Shown here piece by piece: positions 1 to 12,469 of a stretch of DNA of 64,000 nucleotides. The notes beneath the pieces were generated by a model that did no database searches, was not told where the DNA came from, and saw only the letters and a program-made list of their open reading frames with translations. Location of the stretch: the NCBI GenBank assembly GCA_033961575.1, contig CM066729.1, positions 33,018,501-33,082,500 of the forward strand, given 5' to 3'. Position 1 is the stretch's first letter, and every line of letters starts with the position of its first letter. The position numbers and the translations under genes were made by a program. This DNA comes from Aselliscus stoliczkanus. Lineage: Eukaryota; Chordata; Mammalia; Chiroptera; Hipposideridae.

Positions 1-2413
1 AAATTTCTTAGCATCATTCATTGAAAACATAAGAATATAAAAACAGAGGGAAAATAATTGATGCAGGGTTGCAGAAGTTGGAGAATAAATGCATTATCAC
101 TAGTACTTACACATATGTACCACATGACCAAGTGAAAAATTTTTTTGTATTTTTTCATACATAACAATTATGAAAAGAAATTCTTCTATGTATCAGTTCT
201 ATATCAACTCAGACAGTCCTGAATGTATAAATGTTATTTTTTATGTGATCCCAAAAGGCATAAACACAGAGAATAGAGTAATATTGGTTTTTCTCTTACA
301 TTGTGGTTCCCTCCACCTAACCACATTATTAATCTTATGTAATTTCAGTGAGACAACTTTAGCTATATATTCCATGATTTTGGTTTAGCTTCTCTTCTAT
401 GTAGTTTGACTTTTCTAACCTAATTCTAAATTACAGAAAATTTAAGAAAAGAAATAGGATACTTCAATGATAATTATCAGATCTATTAATAATAATGATA
501 ATGAACAACAAACATTTTGGGTTGCTTTTACACATCAATATGTCATATAAAATACCAACGTATTACAACTCAAACGTTAACAGAAATGATGAATTTTCTC
601 ACATTTTCACTAAGTGGTAACTGCATTATAAAAAGAATCAAGTGAATTTTTAATATTAAATATTTTAAATGAGGTTCTCCATGAATATTTTTTTAATATT
701 GGACAGTGTGATTCTTAGTCAAATGAAACAATCAAAGCTTTTTGCACAACAAAATACACTTAATGTAGAATAAACTTATTTTTAGAATGAATGCTTGAAA
801 AAAATGTACATATACATATGTGTAACTGAAATGACTTCCTTAGGATGAATTAAAGGCCCTTATCTCAATCCAAATGCTTGGCATACAGTTAGGAGAGCAT
901 TTCAGAAGAAAATTAGTATCAGGATGCCAGGTGATAAATGCTATTTTTCTAAAAACGGTCTAAAATATTGGAAAAGAGCATACTTTCAGGGCTTTGTGGT
1001 CTAGGTTAGTGTTCTGGACAATGTGAATTAAAGTATATCTTAAAACTGAGGAATTTTTCTGAAACACACAGCAAAATAAAGAAGGGTGGAAAGGGGTGGA
1101 GGGAGGGAGAAATGGTAGGCAAAAAAGTGGATATAGGAATACTTCACAAAAATCTAAAAATCTAAAAATCTAAAAATTATTCAATTAAAAATCTAAAAAT
1201 TATTGACTTTGCAGGGTTGGTTGGCAATAGCATCCCGTAAGGTTGAGAAGCAGAAAGGTGGAAGAACACAGGAGAAGGCAAGAAGGTAGGAGAAAGTAAC
1301 ATAGCGCTTTGTTTTCTGATTTTTGGGTTGGTATGTGATTGAGGAAAATGACAGAGAAGAGCCAACACAAAGTGTTTCTGTTTATTTGCATATTTATTTG
1401 TTTGTTCGCTTTTAGCTAATGTGTTACTGATGCTTTGTCTTTCCTTTACCTGGGGATGGTATTTTCCATTTTGTAACACTTTAGAATCACATGGTTCCTT
1501 TAACAATACAGGCTGAGCCATATATGAAGCTATTTAAATAAAAAACCTTGGGGAGGGGGAATAAGTGAGCATTTTTATTACCATTATTTTAAAGCTCCAT
1601 CGTTACTGTAATGTGCAGCCAATTTCAAAACTTAGAACCTAGGCTAGGGCAAGGATTGGACTAAAATCGTCAAATGAAGCTAAGCCTGTGTGCGGGGTTT
1701 TAAATGGGACCAAACACTGAGCTTGAAGGAATGATGGAAAGGAAAACTGAACAGACTAGTTCACAAACTAAATAACAACGGTGGAATCTAAGAGATTAAA
1801 AGATACTACATGTTAAATGCCGTAGTCCTGTTGTATAGACAAGAAGGCTGACTTAATAACTATTGACACTTGCTTATCGCCTTATGGATTAAAGTGATAT
1901 CTTCTATTTTATACCTTCCTTGTTTCTTGCTGCTGCTTTAGACCAGTGATTGCAGGCCCCATCTCCTCAAAATGTTTTAGCACATTTGAAGTTACTGCCT
2001 TCCAACTGTAGCAACTTGCCAGCAAATGGATCATTGTATATCTTTCTACTATAAATCCTACCTTAATTTATGGAGATATTAATAGTTCATACATTCCTGT
2101 TTTTCCTTTTCCTTGACACTTTCCTCTAACCCCAACCCCATCCTCTCATCCCAGAATCCAACCCTGTAGTGTAATTCTCAGCAGTGATTACATTATAATC
2201 ACCTGGGTTGCTTTTCACACATCACAGGAGTAAAACAGAATCTCATAGTACACCTATAGCATTTTACTTGCATCTGCATCCATGAGTCTGACTCCTCTTC
2301 TATTGAAATGTTTTCATTGTTCAGACCACCATTAAACCCTACCTCAAGCTGGAACTCTATCACTTATTCAGGAACACAAATTGTTATTTTCCTTATACAT
2401 AGCGAATCAACAG
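1..2413. other. unique AT-rich sequence, no gene
   Basis: No convincing coding frame or RNA gene is visible. Short frames of 60-115 codons on both strands have no recognisable domain and are expected by chance at this length. A small tandem repeat lies at 1149-1205. A segment around 2170-2300 faintly resembles old MER-type DNA-transposon fragments, but not well enough to name. Confidence 0.6.
1149..1205. repeat. short tandem repeat, unit AAAAATCT
   Basis: Three consecutive AAAAATCT units are followed by related AAAAATTATT-containing units, and the last part is repeated once more after a short spacer. It is a simple AT-rich tandem repeat with no coding meaning. Confidence 0.7.
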
Positions 2414-2424
2414 TTATCCCTTTT

Positions 2425-2532
2425 ATCTTTTTTTTGCGGGCAGTGTTACTGGCCCTTATATGTGGGATCTGAACTGGGGCCACTGGCGTCCCAAGCCAGC
2501 TCTCAACCACCGCGCCACTCAGCTGGCCCCAA
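2425..2532 (-). mobile_element. tRNA-derived SINE, copy 1
   Basis: Read on the minus strand this is GGGGCCAGCTGAGTGGCGCGG, a box-A-like segment, an anticodon-like arm, a degenerate box B, a CAGTGACACTGCC-like tail and an A-run, matching the other four copies in the window. It is flanked by the direct repeat TTATCCCTTTT at 2414-2424 and 2533-2543, read as a target-site duplication. It is a non-autonomous retroposon mobilised by L1. Its orientation is fixed by the T-run at its left end. Confidence 0.85.
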
Positions 2533-2543
2533 TTATCCCTTTT

Positions 2544-3640
2544 TACTGGATCCTCTTCATAAGCATGCTAGGTTTCCAAATTGTACGTTAGGCACAGATC
2601 AGGCAGAGAGTGTTACATAGAAGATCAGATCCTATACATATTAGACACGTCAATGATAGAAACTAAATACAGTATTTTGATCACCAGGTCAGTATTCCAC
2701 TTACTGCACTATACTCTGTGACTTGTTTGATTTTCATTATTTTACTCATGCATTTATATTTCATAAAGTTTCAAAGGGAATTTTTATCATACATAATTGA
2801 ATATAAATATAACAGAATTTTTAAAAACCAACTTGGCCTTGCCTGAATTAACGTATATCTTAAATTCACTTCTTCTCCTAATAATATGAAATAAATAATA
2901 GTCAAGAAGACTTTAGTTTTCATTGATTTGTAGGTATACAAATACACCTTGTAAATACAGTGCTGTTGCTATGTACTATATAATATAATATTTGCATTTA
3001 TGTAACTCTTACATTGCTACTTATGGCCACATAATGTATTGAGAGTTAGGGAAAAGGAAGCTATTTATTTGTCACAGAAACAGAATTTTTTCCTATACTT
3101 ATTTTAAAGTTTATTAATTTGTTTCTCCCCTTCCTGAAGAGTACAAATGTCGATGAAACTTTTTATTTTTGTTAAAAATTAAAATTGTGGGCCAATCTCA
3201 GGGATAAGAATATAGCAATTCTATTCTTTAAAAAATTTCTAAGGTAACTTTGTTTGATTGTGTTCCGAATACCCCTCTAGTTGTTACTTTTAATAATCAA
3301 ATGCTTTTGATATAAACTAATCCCAGTAACTTCATGAACCAAAACACTTTTCTGAATTTTAATAGAACAAAATGTGAATAGAAACAAAAATCACAATTTA
3401 ATTTAAAAAGAGAATAAAGTTCCAATGACACAAAATCTGGATTAATTTTTGTAAAGCTGTCACTTTATTTTCAAGTTTATCATAAGCCTTTCTGAAAACT
3501 TTCATTTGGAATAATTTGTCATTTTAAATACTCAGAGCACAGTGTAAGAAAACTTGTAGTGTGTTTAAAATGTTATATTTTACCTTAATCTGGCTTTTTC
3601 TTTAAAAATACCTGAAAATAATAGGGAAATGAGATGAAGT
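2544..3640. other. AT-rich sequence, nothing recognised
   Basis: No gene, RNA or clearly named repeat is seen. Homopolymer and AT-rich low-complexity tracts dominate. Confidence 0.5.
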
Positions 3641-3649
3641 ATTGTAGTA

Positions 3650-3870
3650 TCTGCTTCACAACCATATAACTCTCTAGATTTGAATTCCTGCTTCAACAAT
3701 TGAAAATTCGGGTATCTTATTTACATTTTTAGTGCTGCATTTTTTTTTTAACTGTAAAATTGGGATACAAGTTTCTCATAAGATTTCGATGTAAACTTAA
3801 GTTTAAAAATGTAATAAAAGTACTTAGCTCAATAACTGACACATAAGGAAAGCTTCACGAGGGTGGTGGT
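3650..3870 (+). repeat. probable MIR SINE relic
   Basis: The order of motifs resembles the MIR consensus: a central part with a run of T and a 'tgtaaaattgggata' match, then a 3' part with 'acttagctcaataactgacacata'. MIRs are ancient mammalian tRNA-derived SINEs. The copy is strongly diverged, so edges are approximate. Confidence 0.55.
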
Positions 3871-6390
3871 TACATTTTTAACTCAACAGCTTTACCTAAA
3901 ATTTTATGGGGTCAGTGCATAATCGTGTAACCTTGTGGTTTGTTTGTTTCTTGTATTTCAAACTGTTGTCTTGCTAAAGAGCAGAGACTTTAACCAGCAT
4001 TCTTTTAATAACAAAAGAAAGGTCTTTTCTGCTCCTTAGGCTTTAGTACTGTTCACAGAGTGCTTCAGTGTGCTCACAACAAAAGCCCAATGGTGGCTTT
4101 TCTGTTTGAATGAATGAGAAGCCACGAGAGTCGACATGATTCCTTTCAGTGTTCCCTTCAACCTTTTGTGAACACTTTTATATATTTTATTGATTGTGAA
4201 AACAAGTAAAGCAGAGAAGAGGGAATAAAAATAGACTTTTTGATTTGTGTATAGGAACAAACTACATTTAACTCAAGTTCAAATACATGGTTAGGGTATC
4301 AGTTTACACATATCTCTGAATATAAAGCAAATCCATAATAAAGAAAATAAAAATGCACTTTAAATTTCTGAATTTGAAGAAAAATGTGTCATAGAATGAT
4401 TTTGGAATAGTTATTTGGGTGAAATGTAATTAAACATTGAAGCAGAAATTTAGATCAAAAATACAAATTAAAAATATAAAAGATTTCTGAGATATGTAAG
4501 AAATGTTTACAGGTTTTATTTTACTTAGGAGGCTGATGGATCAGAAAGGAGAACTAAATAAATGATAATATTAACTAAGGAGAAAAAATAGTTCAAAATG
4601 AAGTCACACTTAGTATCTCTTTGAATTAGCCTATGAGTTCTACATATTGTTAAAAACAATCATAAATGTGCTAAACACAAATATGGAAATATCTAAAGTC
4701 TAGCCTGAGCTAATGATACACTTCATATTTACAGGATTTCCAACAAAATATATTTTTTTAATTACTTACCAAAAATTAAGTTCTGTTCTCATTCTACTTG
4801 TATCAAGAAAACCATAGAATACTATTTCCAAATTAAATTGTGTTTACTATTTTTATATTCCTTTTGGTTTAGCACATTAATAAAGACATAACAAAGGAAA
4901 AGATAATCCTAAACAGCTAGAGAAAAAGAGGAGACATAATGCACAATGGATGATTGCTATAAAAGCATATAACTATTCATCAGGAGGAAGAAGCGTTGTT
5001 AAATTCATGAGAGGTAGAAAGTTAATATCCTGTTTAAGGAATAGAAGATTCTCAAACTAAAATATACTGACTATCTGATGAAATTAATAATTTTATAAGT
5101 GAAGGGTATTGCTGAATTATAAATTCTTATTTTATGAATCCATAGAATATGAATGAGTCATATGTGTATCAGCCCAGTTGATGCCTTTAATGATGATTCA
5201 AAGACATCCAGAAAAAAAATAATTATATACCATATGCTAAAAAAGTTATCTTTCAATATTAGTAACTCCACATAGTCATTATCAATGGCTTCAGCTTGGC
5301 TTCTTTATTTCATCTGTGTAATAAATCTGATCTCCCACTCAGCAAGAAATACCCACTCCCGACATGCCTTGTCCAGTTTTACAATTAATACCCATGGAAT
5401 CTCACTGACAGATGACTATATTGACTGTTTTCCTTTGCCAAGGAAAATTCTCAAGTGTGTTTTATACTGTTTCCCTGAGTTCTAGTTGTCCAAAGTGTCC
5501 CGCAATTTCACAATATATCTTTTTTTTAAATTTATTTTCTTCGTTTACTGCCACAATTCTCCACACCACTACTAGTTCTTTGTGAGATTACCTCATGTAT
5601 TGCTTGTCCAGTATTTCTTCAGTCAGGGTCTGCTTCTGGGGAACCCAACTGAAGACAAATGGGTTCTGATTAAATGTATGGAAGAAAATCTACAGTATTG
5701 CTGCAAAAGTCGAGTTATCTGAGAAACTTATAAAATTATATATATATATAAAATTTTAATTATATAATTTTAATTAACCTTGTTTTTAATCTTTGTTGAT
5801 TTAATCTGTTTTTTGTCTTCCATGAGCTATCGTAGTGAATATAAAGAAAATACAAAGTCCTTAAAATGTCCAAAGAAATGAAACATTAAAATATAATTTA
5901 AAATTACATTTACCATCTATTGGTACTAGATATCTATATTACAAAACCTCTTGCTAAATAAGCAAAATCTTTAAATTGCTGCTGATGGCAGCTGGGAATC
6001 ATTTATATAAAACTGTAACTTATATACTGTCAAAATTAGCTTTAACAGCAAACTGAGAGAGGAAGCATTGGGGCTTAAAACCACCATTAGAATCTGTGTG
6101 TGTGTTATAATTCAACTCCCTGGTTTCATTTAGTCAGTGTGTTATGCTGATGATTGGCCTACCGTTGATGATTACCTCAGCATGTTTAGCTTTCAAATCT
6201 TTAACCCAGCATTATGAATCAAATGAGATTCTTCTGTAAATTGTTTTACCACAAACAAATCTATAGTTCAGTCTAGTAGAAGTTTAAAATGATATTGCTA
6301 ATGCTATCTGTGGGTGTCTAAATACAAAAGGAACACAAATAAAGTATTTAGGAGCTTAGTGAATATTGTAGTATATATCTTTATAAAGTT
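3871..6390. other. AT-rich sequence, nothing recognised
   Basis: No gene is supported. The sequence is low-GC with short AT palindromes, notably around 5725-5780 where (TA)n is followed by near-inverted AAAATTTTAATTATA segments. Frames of 66-74 codons at 4036-4260 and 5285-5485 carry no recognisable domain. Confidence 0.5.
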
Positions 6391-6394
6391 TTAA

Positions 6395-7010
6395 TCTAGA
6401 ATAGTTTTATATTTACAGAAAATTGTGAAGATAGTACAGAGAGTTCCTATGTGCCCAACACCCATTTCCCCTGCTAACAGCTTACATTAGTATAGTTTAT
6501 TCATCACAACCAATAACCTGGTAATGATGTATCATTTTTTAAAAGTTCCCTACGTATTTCAGATTTTCCTAGATTTTACATAATGTCATCTTTATGTTCC
6601 AGGATTCCATCCAGAATACTCCATTACATTTAGGCATTATGTCTCCTCAGGCTCTTTCTTCTTAGCTGTGGCAATTATTCAGAGATTCCTTATTTTTGGT
6701 GACTGTGAGAGTTTTAAGGACTGCTAGTCAGAAATTTTGGGCTGATTTTCTGATGATTAGACTTTTCTAATGTTTTTCTCATGATTAGACTGGGAATATG
6801 GGTTATGGGGACAAAGACCACAGAGACACAGTGCAATTCTTATCATAACACATCAAGCGTAGATTTACCAGCTTGACATTATTGTGATCTAACGTTTGGT
6901 CACCTGACAGAGGTAGTATTTATCAGGTTTCACATTCATGTCACATCCATATGCTGTAATCACCCAATACCTTGTTATTTAATTTTCCTTAAGTCAATTA
7001 AGAAAAATAT
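6395..7010 (-). repeat. old LINE-1-like (L1M-type) repeat, copy A
   Basis: The segment runs from 'agaaaattgtgaagatagtacagag' through 'ttccaggattccatccag' to 'ttatcaggtttcac'. It matches the longer segment at 34463-35760 in the same orientation and motif order. I associate it with old L1M 3'-region repeats, but the family name is uncertain. The pairing of the two segments inside the window is seen directly. Confidence 0.6.
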
Positions 7011-7378
7011 TTTATTTTACCTTAATTTATTATTTTTCTACTTTTTAAATTATTGTTATGAGTCTTTTTGTAATTCCATGTTTCTGACCTATACAATTTC
7101 CCATCTGCGTGAAGAACTTTTAACATTTTGTTGTTGTTGTTTTGCAGGGAAATTCTGGCAATGAATTCCCTTGGTTTTTGTTTGTTTCTGGTAGTTTATA
7201 TTTCTGATCCACTTTTGAAGTATAATATCAGTTAATATAGAAAACTGAGGTGGTGTTTTTTTCTCTTCAATGTTTCAAATATTTTCCTCTGCTCGTTTCT
7301 TGCTTCATGTATTTTCTATCCTTATTTCTCTAGGAGGTGTTCTTTAATTTGACTTCTTTCAAGAATTTTCCCTTTGCC

Positions 7379-7379
7379 T

Positions 7380-7411
<32 letters not shown>

Positions 7412-7412
7412 A
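7379..7412. repeat. (TG)n(CG)4 microsatellite
   Basis: Eleven TG units are followed by four CG units and CACA, giving 34 bp of unbroken alternating purine-pyrimidine sequence. Such tracts favour left-handed Z-DNA. Four adjacent CpGs are unusual in this CpG-poor neighbourhood. GTT repeats follow it. Confidence 0.9.
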
Positions 7413-7713
7413 TTGTTGTTGTTGTTTTTGTTTCTCTTGTTTTCTTTTTTACAGTTTGAATATGATATGCCTTAGTGTTTTGCTATTGTTGTTTTCTGGG
7501 CTATTTGATTTTTTCTTTGTTTTGGTTTGGTCCTAGATCTGTACTTTTATGTCTGTCATAATTGTGGAAAGTGCTCTACAATGATGCTTCAATTATTTCT
7601 TCTGCTCCATTCTTTCTTTTTTTTTTTTTTTTGTAATTACAGTTTATGTTATACCTTTTCAAATTGCTAATCAATCCTTTAGTGTTCACTCTTTTTTTCT
7701 TTCATTCTCTGTA

Positions 7714-8190
7714 CACTAGTCCCCCCTTATCTTTGGGATATACATTCCAAGACCTCAATAGATCCCAGAAACTGCAGATATACTGAACCCAATCTATGCT
7801 ATGGTTTTCCCTATACATCCATACCTTTCACTTAAAGAAAGCATTTTCTAGATTCTGTTTGGCATATTCAAATTGCCAGCATCACTACTCTTGTGTTTTG
7901 GGGCCATTCTTAAATAAAATAAAGGTTTCTTAAGTACAAGCACTGTGATATTGTGACAATGGACCTGACATCCAATATGGCTGCTAAGTGAGTAATAGGG
8001 CAGGCAGCATGTATATAGTGTTGATATGCTGCACAAAAGGATCACTCACATCTGGGTGGGACAGAGCAGGATATCATGAGATACCATCACACTACTGAGA
8101 ATAGTGTACAATTTAAAAATTATAAATTATTTATGTATGGAATTTGTATTTAATATTTTCGGGCCTCAATTGGAAACTCAAATTTCATTG
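7714..8190 (-). mobile_element. Tigger3-type DNA transposon, internally deleted
   Basis: The left end reads CACTAGTCCCCCCTTATC after a TA, matching the CAGTAGTCCCCCCTTATC terminus I recall for Tigger3/4-type elements. The right part keeps the 'aatattttcgg' subterminal motif. Read on the minus strand, it includes the start of the transposase frame, at about 7907 downward, with MAPKHKSSDAG near the N-terminus, close to the family's MAPKRKSSDAG. Most of the transposase is missing. This is a dead eutherian cut-and-paste (Tc1/mariner, pogo group) fossil. Confidence 0.8.
7848..7907 (-). pseudogene. N-terminal scrap of a Tigger transposase
   Basis: About 19 codons from an ATG resemble the first residues of pogo-type Tigger transposases (MAPKHKSSDAGN, then a degenerate tail). 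The helix-turn-helix DNA-binding domain and the DDE catalytic domain are absent. The frame is open further upstream only by chance. It is not a gene. Confidence 0.65.
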
Positions 8191-8302
8191 CTTTTGTTGT
8201 TGATGTTGTTGTTATTTTCTATTTTAGCTTGTGAACTTCTCAATTTCATGCATTTCGAATAAATAAAAAATAAAATCCTCAACAAGAGGAGTTACAGCAT
8301 CC

Positions 8303-8890
8303 TGTTGGGGAGGGAAAAAAAAACAAAACCCTGATCCTTCTACCCTTATAAGTTCTTGATCTGGGCCCCTGTCACAAAAGACATTAACAAGACAAAAATA
8401 AACAGAAGTTTATTGATAGGCATATCTCCTATATCCACATATAAGACTCAGGGATTATGTAGCTCAAAGAGATGGCTTAGAATAAAAGATTAAAGCATCT
8501 TCAGCAAAAAACAATAATTTTATAGAGAAGTGACAAGACAAAGAAAAGCAGTTTTAGGCTTCCAAGGGCAGTAACTGTATGAAGTTAAATATATAGGAGG
8601 CAGAAAACTAATAGAGTAAGGTTTGTTTTGCAGATTCCTCTGGTGCTGTCTAGGGGCTGATAAGAGTTTAGAGTCATCTCCTGTAAAGGACAATTTATGT
8701 CTTGACTTTATACAGAAACGGTGGATGGGTAGAGAGAGGTTTTCCTATGTCTGCTGCTTCTTAATTGCCTTCAGCTCAAAATAGTTTTTATGTCAAAGAG
8801 ACATATTTTGGGATGATATATTCTAGTTTCCTTCAGGCCTTTTGAACAAAATGGCTTTATTAAAATTAGAAATAAACTCAAAGTATCAGC
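8303..8890 (-). mobile_element. probable solo LTR of an old endogenous retrovirus
   Basis: On the plus strand it begins TGTTGGGGAGGG, so on the minus strand it ends CCCTCCCCAACA, a canonical ..CA end. Minus-strand reading gives an AATAAA polyadenylation signal (TTTATT at 8409-8414 on plus). This is followed by a T-rich U5 start and a 'caggggcccagatcaagaa' segment, an arrangement typical of mammalian ERV LTRs such as the MER21/MER50 groups. The outer edge near 8890 and the target duplication were not resolved. No gag, pol or env is present. Confidence 0.5.
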
Positions 8891-11118
8891 CATAGGTAAG
8901 GCCAAGCTTCTTTCTTCCCTTGTGGCCCTCTTCTATCACTTATATATTGAAGACAGGTCTAAAATTTAACTGAGCACAGTCAAGAATGGAAAACCACATG
9001 GTACTGACCTATGAAACTAATAGACTCTGACAGATTTTCCAGTATATATCTGAGCTTGATAGGTGGCCTTAACTGGAAAGTTGTCACTTTTCCTTAGCTG
9101 TTTACTAATTACCCAATCTGAGCAAATTATAGCATTGTTTCTCCACTTTCTCACAAAAAAATACATATCTGTGTGTTGGCTTGGCTTGAGATTAAAGGAC
9201 AGTTGAAGTGCTTGCTGACTTTGCAAGGTGATAATGAGTCAACCAATGATGCTACATTATCATCATATTTCCTTGGTTACAAATGCCATTTTACTAGGGC
9301 AAAGGCAAGGGAAAAATAGCCTCCTCAATAGCTCACAATAGCAAATGTAAAAATTGTGTGTTTTTTCGGGGGAGAAAAGGGTTAGAAATAACCTTATCAA
9401 ACTGAACTAGGAATTAAAATAAATTTAAGTGTAACTAAGGTTAAGTCAAATGAAAACATTTTAAAAAATTGCATAAGTATACAATATTAGAAGTGTAATT
9501 TGGGCTAGTCACTTAATAATTATGATTCTAAGTTTTCTTGACTTTAGGGGAAAAAAAAAAGGTTTGGACTAGCCTGGTACATAGTATACTCCAAGCACAC
9601 CACATTTGATTTATACATTAATAAAAACTTGATACATTATATTCTAAATCTAGCAGTCTGTAAATAAAATTGCTTGTGTCTTCTGGTTTTGTTTATATGT
9701 TTATAATATTTTTTCAATATCCATCCTTCTTCCATTTTTTTAAAAATCTTATAATTCTGTTTAACCTCAGGGTAATCACTGCCTGTTTTTTTGTGTTTTC
9801 TTTCCCCCCTCAGTTCTAAATGCTTACAATGTGTTTAGAAGGAAAAGAAAATAACAGTGGCACAGAAGACATAGTTTGGGTATTTGTTTTGTTTTCATGA
9901 CTGATCATCTAGTAAACTAATAATATTAAGAAAGTAAACCTTGCAAACATTTGTTATGAAAAGTGAGTTTTCCAATCAGTTACTTCAAACTTGAACATAA
10001 AAGTCATTAAAGCTTACAGATAATAGAGATGAAAAAAGGAGCAGTATTATATGTATCATTTTAAACATCAAAAATAATACACTTGCCTTAACAATTACAA
10101 AAACTAGAAACTACATTTTATAATCCTGAGATTAATTCTCAAAAGCTTAGATACTGAAAAGTTATGTAACACAATGATTTCAATGCAGTTTGGAGGTTAG
10201 AAAGATCAGTCAGTAATTAAAACCAAAGCCTGGAAGTTCTCTATACATAGTGGCAAAATAAATTTCAATATTCTCTGAATACTTGTACGTGACATAATTA
10301 TCTAGTGCTGGTGAATTTAGCATGATTTCTCCTTAAAATGGAGTGAGTGTACTAATAAAATCACAGCTAATAATAAATCATTCAAGTCTACACAAGTATG
10401 GTATTTGTTGTTTTCCTCCAGGTGATTCCTTGATGAATTAATAAAATTAAAAGCCTGATTTTCTTATTTCTGTCAGAGGCAATTTTAAAATAAGAGAGGG
10501 TCATTTATATCATTCAGTGCAGGGTTAAATATGGACTAACTTTAGACATTATCAGGGTACCAATGGGACAACTGGAACCTTGATTCAAAGTATACCCTAT
10601 AGCCTTATGAGCTTGGGGAAAAAAAGTGGATTTCTACCCTCCCTCAAAGAGAAAAACTTGGACATGAAACAGAGGTTATCTATAATCCCTGCATCACCTA
10701 AGACTCTTATATGACTGAGCCACTATGAATAGAGGAACCGCTGGTTTAAAGAATTGATTTCACTATTTTATAACTTGTCACAAAATAAATGTTCACTTAT
10801 GTTCATCAGATAGGAAAAAAATGTTATTTGAAAACTCACTAATGCCAAGAATTTGGTCTAGGATTTTTCTAAGAGAAACAGTATTCCTTTATTATAGTAA
10901 ATAAAAATATGTTAATGGAATTACTGATAATGTAATGCAGGCCACATGATTCTATATAACACTAATTTAAACAATAAAAAATAATTGATCATGTAGCAAA
11001 CTGGTACTTTAAATCTGTTTGATTTGGAATCTATATAACCCTATAATTACAAATGTGAAGGATGGTTATTTTAAAAATAAATTGTTAATTTGCTGTTTGT
11101 TTTATTCACCCGAAGACC
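8891..11118. other. AT-rich sequence, nothing recognised
   Basis: No gene-like feature is seen. A 69-codon minus-strand frame at 9017-9226 shows no known domain. Confidence 0.5.
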
Positions 11119-11140
11119 ATATATATATATATATATGTAG

Positions 11141-11180
<40 letters not shown>
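11119..11180. repeat. (AT)n followed by (AC)n microsatellite
   Basis: A run of AT at 11119-11136 is separated by 'gtagtt' from about 19 AC units at 11143-11180. The threonine/histidine-rich translation across it is an artefact. Confidence 0.95.
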
Positions 11181-11182
<2 letters not shown>

Positions 11183-12335
11183 CAATTTTAGAGTCATGGA
11201 AACCTGTCTGCTTTTTTTTTTTGGCCTTTTCTCCTAAATCTATTTAAACTCTAATTCAGATTATTATTTTTCAACCTAGTAGACAAAATTATAATCTATC
11301 CTTCTCAAATTTCTTTTTAACAGATTACATATACGTTATAAAACAAAACAAAACAAAACAAAGAAACAAAAAAAAAAACTTGGCCTCAATCATTCATCCC
11401 AGTGTTTGTCAAACATTCATCTCTCACATGTCATTCACTTTGCTTTTCACAGATGCTAATTTTGTACTTGTTTTTATTATATACCATTTTTCTTGAGTCA
11501 GTTTTTACCATAATGATTTTAAAGGCAACTAAACAAAAAGGAGATATAATATGAATTCTCACAATATGCACTATTTGAAAAAAAGTAATTTAAAATGAAA
11601 CTGTACCACTGGCAACACTCCAGCATCTTAACAAATTATTTTCTGCCATTTATACTTGGGGAAATAACAAGAAGTCTCATGATTTTGATAATTAATAGCA
11701 AAGATATTATTAAAATGTAAGGGATACAGACATTTTTGGCAATTCTGTCACATACTATATGTGGATTTTTTTCTGCTCTTCTTCATTTCTCCTTAATCAT
11801 AAATTCTAATTACATTACTTTATATCACAGGAACATTCCATTTTTGTTTTTGTTTTGTTTTTTTTTTACATTTATAACTACAGTGTTTTGCTATTAGATT
11901 AGGTTATTGTGCCCTTGGTCATTCACGTAGGTTCTTGTGGTTCCGGGAATACAATAGAAAATATGAAATGCCCATCTGTTTTCCTTTACTTCTTGCTAGA
12001 TGCATTTCATTTGCCATCCCAGATGTCTCTACAAGATCTATAATCCTTCTGGCTGTCAGAGTTTTTTGCCATGCATATTATCCCACTGGGAAATATTGCA
12101 ATTCATGTGTTTTATTTTTCTTTGTATTATTTACTACCTCTTTTCTTGAGCTTAGTTTGTCAACTAACATTCAGTACCATATATCATAAGAAGAAGGACA
12201 TCGACATTAAACAGCAGCTTTCCTTCTAGGGAAAAAAAAATTGATTGCTGGACTCACAGTCAAGTTGCTCTTTTTTTTTTCTTCAAATCTGTTTTTTATT
12301 AGAAGTATTTATTAAATTGCATGGAATTGTGGCCT
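11181..12335. other. sequence without recognised features
   Basis: An AAAAC pentanucleotide run lies at 11340-11362. An 84-codon plus-strand frame at 11935-12189 is open but has no recognisable domain, no splice context and no neighbouring exons. I treat it as chance. Confidence 0.45.
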
Positions 12336-12339
12336 AAAA

Positions 12340-12465
12340 TCGGTGGACCTTTATTGAAGTTATAATTTTGTCACAAGCTTGATGTGTGATATTGGACAAT
12401 GTCATGCACCTCTGTAAATTTCTAATTTCTCATCCTTAAAATTAAAAGGCTGATATGGGGGGCAG
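12340..12465 (+). repeat. probable MIR fragment
   Basis: The motif 'tgtcacaagcttgatgtgtgatattggacaatgtcatgcacctctg', continued by 'tctcatccttaaaattaaaagg', follows the MIR core order (loss of the tRNA-like head, then the core and the 'cctcatctgtaaaatgg' element). The copy is diverged and its edges are approximate. Confidence 0.6.
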
Positions 12466-12469
12466 AAAT

